From contig JAYKNF010000021.1 in NCBI GenBank assembly GCA_036172665.1, positions 62,001 through 126,000 on the forward strand: a DNA stretch of 64,000 nucleotides. Reading direction: 5' to 3'. Both the position numbers and the translations under genes were made by a program. Each line of letters begins with the position of its first letter. Positions within the stretch are counted from its first letter, which is position 1. Shown piece by piece: positions 62,601 to 64,000 of this stretch. The notes below the pieces were generated by a model. That model did no database searches. It worked only from the letters and a program-made list of their open reading frames with translations, and had not been told where the DNA came from. Source of the stretch: Prosopocoilus inquinatus. Lineage: Eukaryota > Arthropoda > Insecta > Coleoptera > Lucanidae.

Positions 62601-64000
62601 GAAACAACACGTATTATCGTTGTTCCTGTGATGTATCCAATCGATCCTTACTTGTCTACTATGTTATTTGACGTTTCGATGGACTCCAGTAACTCTGATG
62701 TGAGATACGAAATTTTCGGACGCAGCAGAAGCTGGAAATAGTTTTAAACGAAACAACACGCATTAGCGTTGTTCCTGTGATGTATCTAATCGATACTTAC
62801 TCATCTATCATGTTATTTGACGTTTGGATGGACTCCAGTAACTCTGATGTGAGATACAAAGTTCTCGGACGCAGCAGTAGCTGGAAATAATTTTGAACGA
62901 AACAACACGTATTAGCGTTGTTCCTGTGATGTATCTAATCGATCCTTACTCATCTATCATGTTATTTGACGTTTGGATGGACTCCAGTAACTCTGATGTG
63001 AGATACAAAGTTCTCGGACGCAGCAGAAGCTGGAAATAGTTTTGAACGAAACAACACGTATTAGCGTTGTTCCTGTGATGTATCTAAACGATCCTTACTT
63101 ATCTAACATGTTATTTGACGTTTGGATGGACTCCAGTAACTCTGCTGTGTGATACGAAATTTTCGGACGCAGCAGAAGCTGGAAATAGTTTTAAACGAAA
63201 CAACACGCATTAGCGTTGTTCCTGTGATGTATCTAATCGATCCTTACTCATCTATCATGTTATTTGACGTTTCGATGGACTCTAGTAACTCTGATGTGAG
63301 ATACGAAGTTTTTGGACGCAGCAGGAGCTGGAAATAGTTTTAAACGAAACAACATGCATTAGCGTTGTTCCTGTGATGTATCTAATCGATCCTTACTCAT
63401 CTATCATGTTATTTGACGTTTGGACGGACACCAGTAACTCTGATGTGAGATACAAAGTTCTAGGACGCAGCAGAAGCTGGAAATAGTTTTGAACGAAACA
63501 ACACGTATTAGCGTTGTTCCTGTGATGTATCTAAACGATCCTTAATTATCTAACATGTTATTTGACGTTTGGATGGACTCCAGTAACTCTGATGTGAGAT
63601 ACAAAGTTCTCGGACGCAGCAGTAGCTGGAAATAATTTTGAACGAAACAACACGTATTAGCGTTGTTCCTGTGATGTATCTAAGCGATCCTTACTTATCT
63701 ACTATGTTATTTGACGTTTCGATGGACTCCAGTAACTCTGATGTGAGATACGAAATTTTTGGACGCAGCAGGAGCTGGAAATAGTTTTAAACGAAACAAC
63801 ACGTATTAGCGTTGTTCCTGTGATGTATCTAAACGATCCTTATTCATCTATCATGTTATTTGACGTTTGGATGGACTCCAGTAACTCTGATGTGAGATAC
63901 AAAGTTTATCGGAAGCAGCAGAAGCTGCAAATAGTTTTAAATGAAACAACACGCATTAGCGTTGTTCCTGTGATGTATCTAATCGATCCTTACTCATCTA
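59641..64000 (+). repeat. Right end of window: 7,148-bp partner and 14-mer repeat
   Basis: About 59780-61054 is the partner of 52632-53906. About 60805-61499 matches about 62891-63585 at 2,086 bp (exactly 14 x 149). After 63586 the match continues at 1,937 bp (13 x 149), so one monomer is missing from the last unit. A CTAAGCAAC cassette lies at about 62279-62730. The window ends 63 bases into a monomer that follows a 150-bp member, so the array continues beyond the right edge, as it does on the left. Confidence 0.85.

Larger units (their letters stand above)
1..64000 (+). repeat. 149-bp satellite DNA array, about 430 head-to-tail monomers
   Basis: Every line of the window can be aligned to one monomer of about 149 bp. 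Its landmarks in order are AAACGAAACAACACG, TTAGCG, GTTCCTGTGATGTAT, AATCGATCCTTA, ATCATGTTATTT, CGTTTGGATGGACTCCAG, CTCTGATGTGAGATAC, GGACGCAGCAG and AGCTGGAAATAG. Starting monomers at the T of TAAACG, the first full one begins at 2, the next at 151, and the last partial one at 63938. All copies point the same way; I saw no inverted copy, gap, mobile element or unique spacer. Most monomers differ by a handful of substitutions at recurring diagnostic sites. The length is close to one nucleosome core. Such arrays typify centromeric or pericentromeric heterochromatin, but no flanking unique DNA is present to place it. I do not recognise it as a named satellite family. Confidence 0.98.

Noticed and set aside
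1..64000. One long protein with tandem 50-residue repeats
   Set aside because: Most monomers are 149 or 148 bp, so the frame is lost at nearly every junction, and a TAG stop lies in the useful frame of each. At most two junctions in a row are open.
1..64000. CRISPR array
   Set aside because: The repeat is 149 bp with no unique spacers between repeats; all bases belong to the same monomer, and no cas gene is present.
1..64000. tRNA-derived origin, because ATCGATCC resembles part of a polymerase III B box
   Set aside because: Only about 6 of 9 fixed positions match, there is no convincing A box at the right distance, and no clover-leaf could be drawn.
1..64000. Transposon or terminal repeats that could have seeded the array
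   Set aside because: No terminal inverted repeats, target-site duplications, poly-A tract or transposase-like frame were seen. The junction element AACGAAACAACACG has no inverted partner within the monomer.
1..64000. Bacterial operon, ribosomal RNA or replication origin features
   Set aside because: No ribosome-binding sites before long frames, no conserved rRNA segments and no coding density; the repeat structure is that of eukaryotic satellite DNA.
1..64000. Assigning a species or a named satellite family
   Set aside because: I do not recognise the monomer, and no flanking gene or mobile element gives a lineage. A database search with the 149-bp consensus would decide it.

Overview
The whole window is one uninterrupted head-to-tail satellite DNA array. 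A monomer of about 149 bp (about 40% GC on a hand-built consensus) repeats roughly 430 times, always in the same orientation, from base 1 to base 64000. I found no gene, RNA gene, transposable element, CRISPR array or unique spacer sequence. The short open frames in the array are the same satellite read again and again. They end at the same stop because 149 is not a multiple of three.

Organism: an array of this size, with a nucleosome-sized monomer, points to a eukaryotic nuclear genome and a centromeric, pericentromeric or other heterochromatic block. The lineage cannot be read from the sequence. The monomer is not depleted of CpG (7 observed against about 6 expected in the consensus). That argues weakly against a genome whose repeats are heavily CpG-methylated (vertebrates, most plants) and fits an invertebrate such as an insect better, but this is inference.

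Layout: the monomers fall into recognisable subtypes that recur in a preferred order. They differ in length: 149 bp is the main class, 148 bp a common variant, and 150 bp a class with about 30 members. A few deletion forms of 108, 129, 143 and 145 bp also occur. On top of this are multi-monomer duplications of many sizes. Left to right: a 21-mer (3,128 bp) tandem duplication at 947-7230; a mixed stretch; a 4-mer (596 bp) tandem at 13.9-15.1 kb; a 16-mer (2,385 bp) at 16.3-20.6 kb; a 5.0-kb block at 22.2-27.2 kb repeated 7,242 bp downstream at 29.4-34.4 kb, with a 10-mer (1,491 bp) tandem between and overlapping; a 7-mer (1,042 bp) at 35.9-37.7 kb; a 19-mer (2,829 bp) tandem at 38.9-44.6 kb; a 5-mer (745 bp) tandem at 44.2-45.7 kb; a 16-mer (2,383 bp) at 47-50.3 kb; and a right-hand domain (about 51-64 kb) built from 14-mer (2,082 and 2,086 bp), 4,612-bp and 7,148-bp repeats. 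No single higher-order unit runs through the window. It is a mosaic of nested duplications with patches that look like gene conversion or unequal exchange.

The points most worth a second look are: (1) the 150-bp class keeps one reading frame open across monomer junctions and encodes a 50-residue repeat, which may be a relic of a coding origin; (2) two CENP-B-box-like sites per monomer, one present in only some subtypes; (3) the nested duplication history; (4) the change in subtype content at about 51 kb. All copy boundaries and counts were made by eye and are accurate to perhaps tens of bases.
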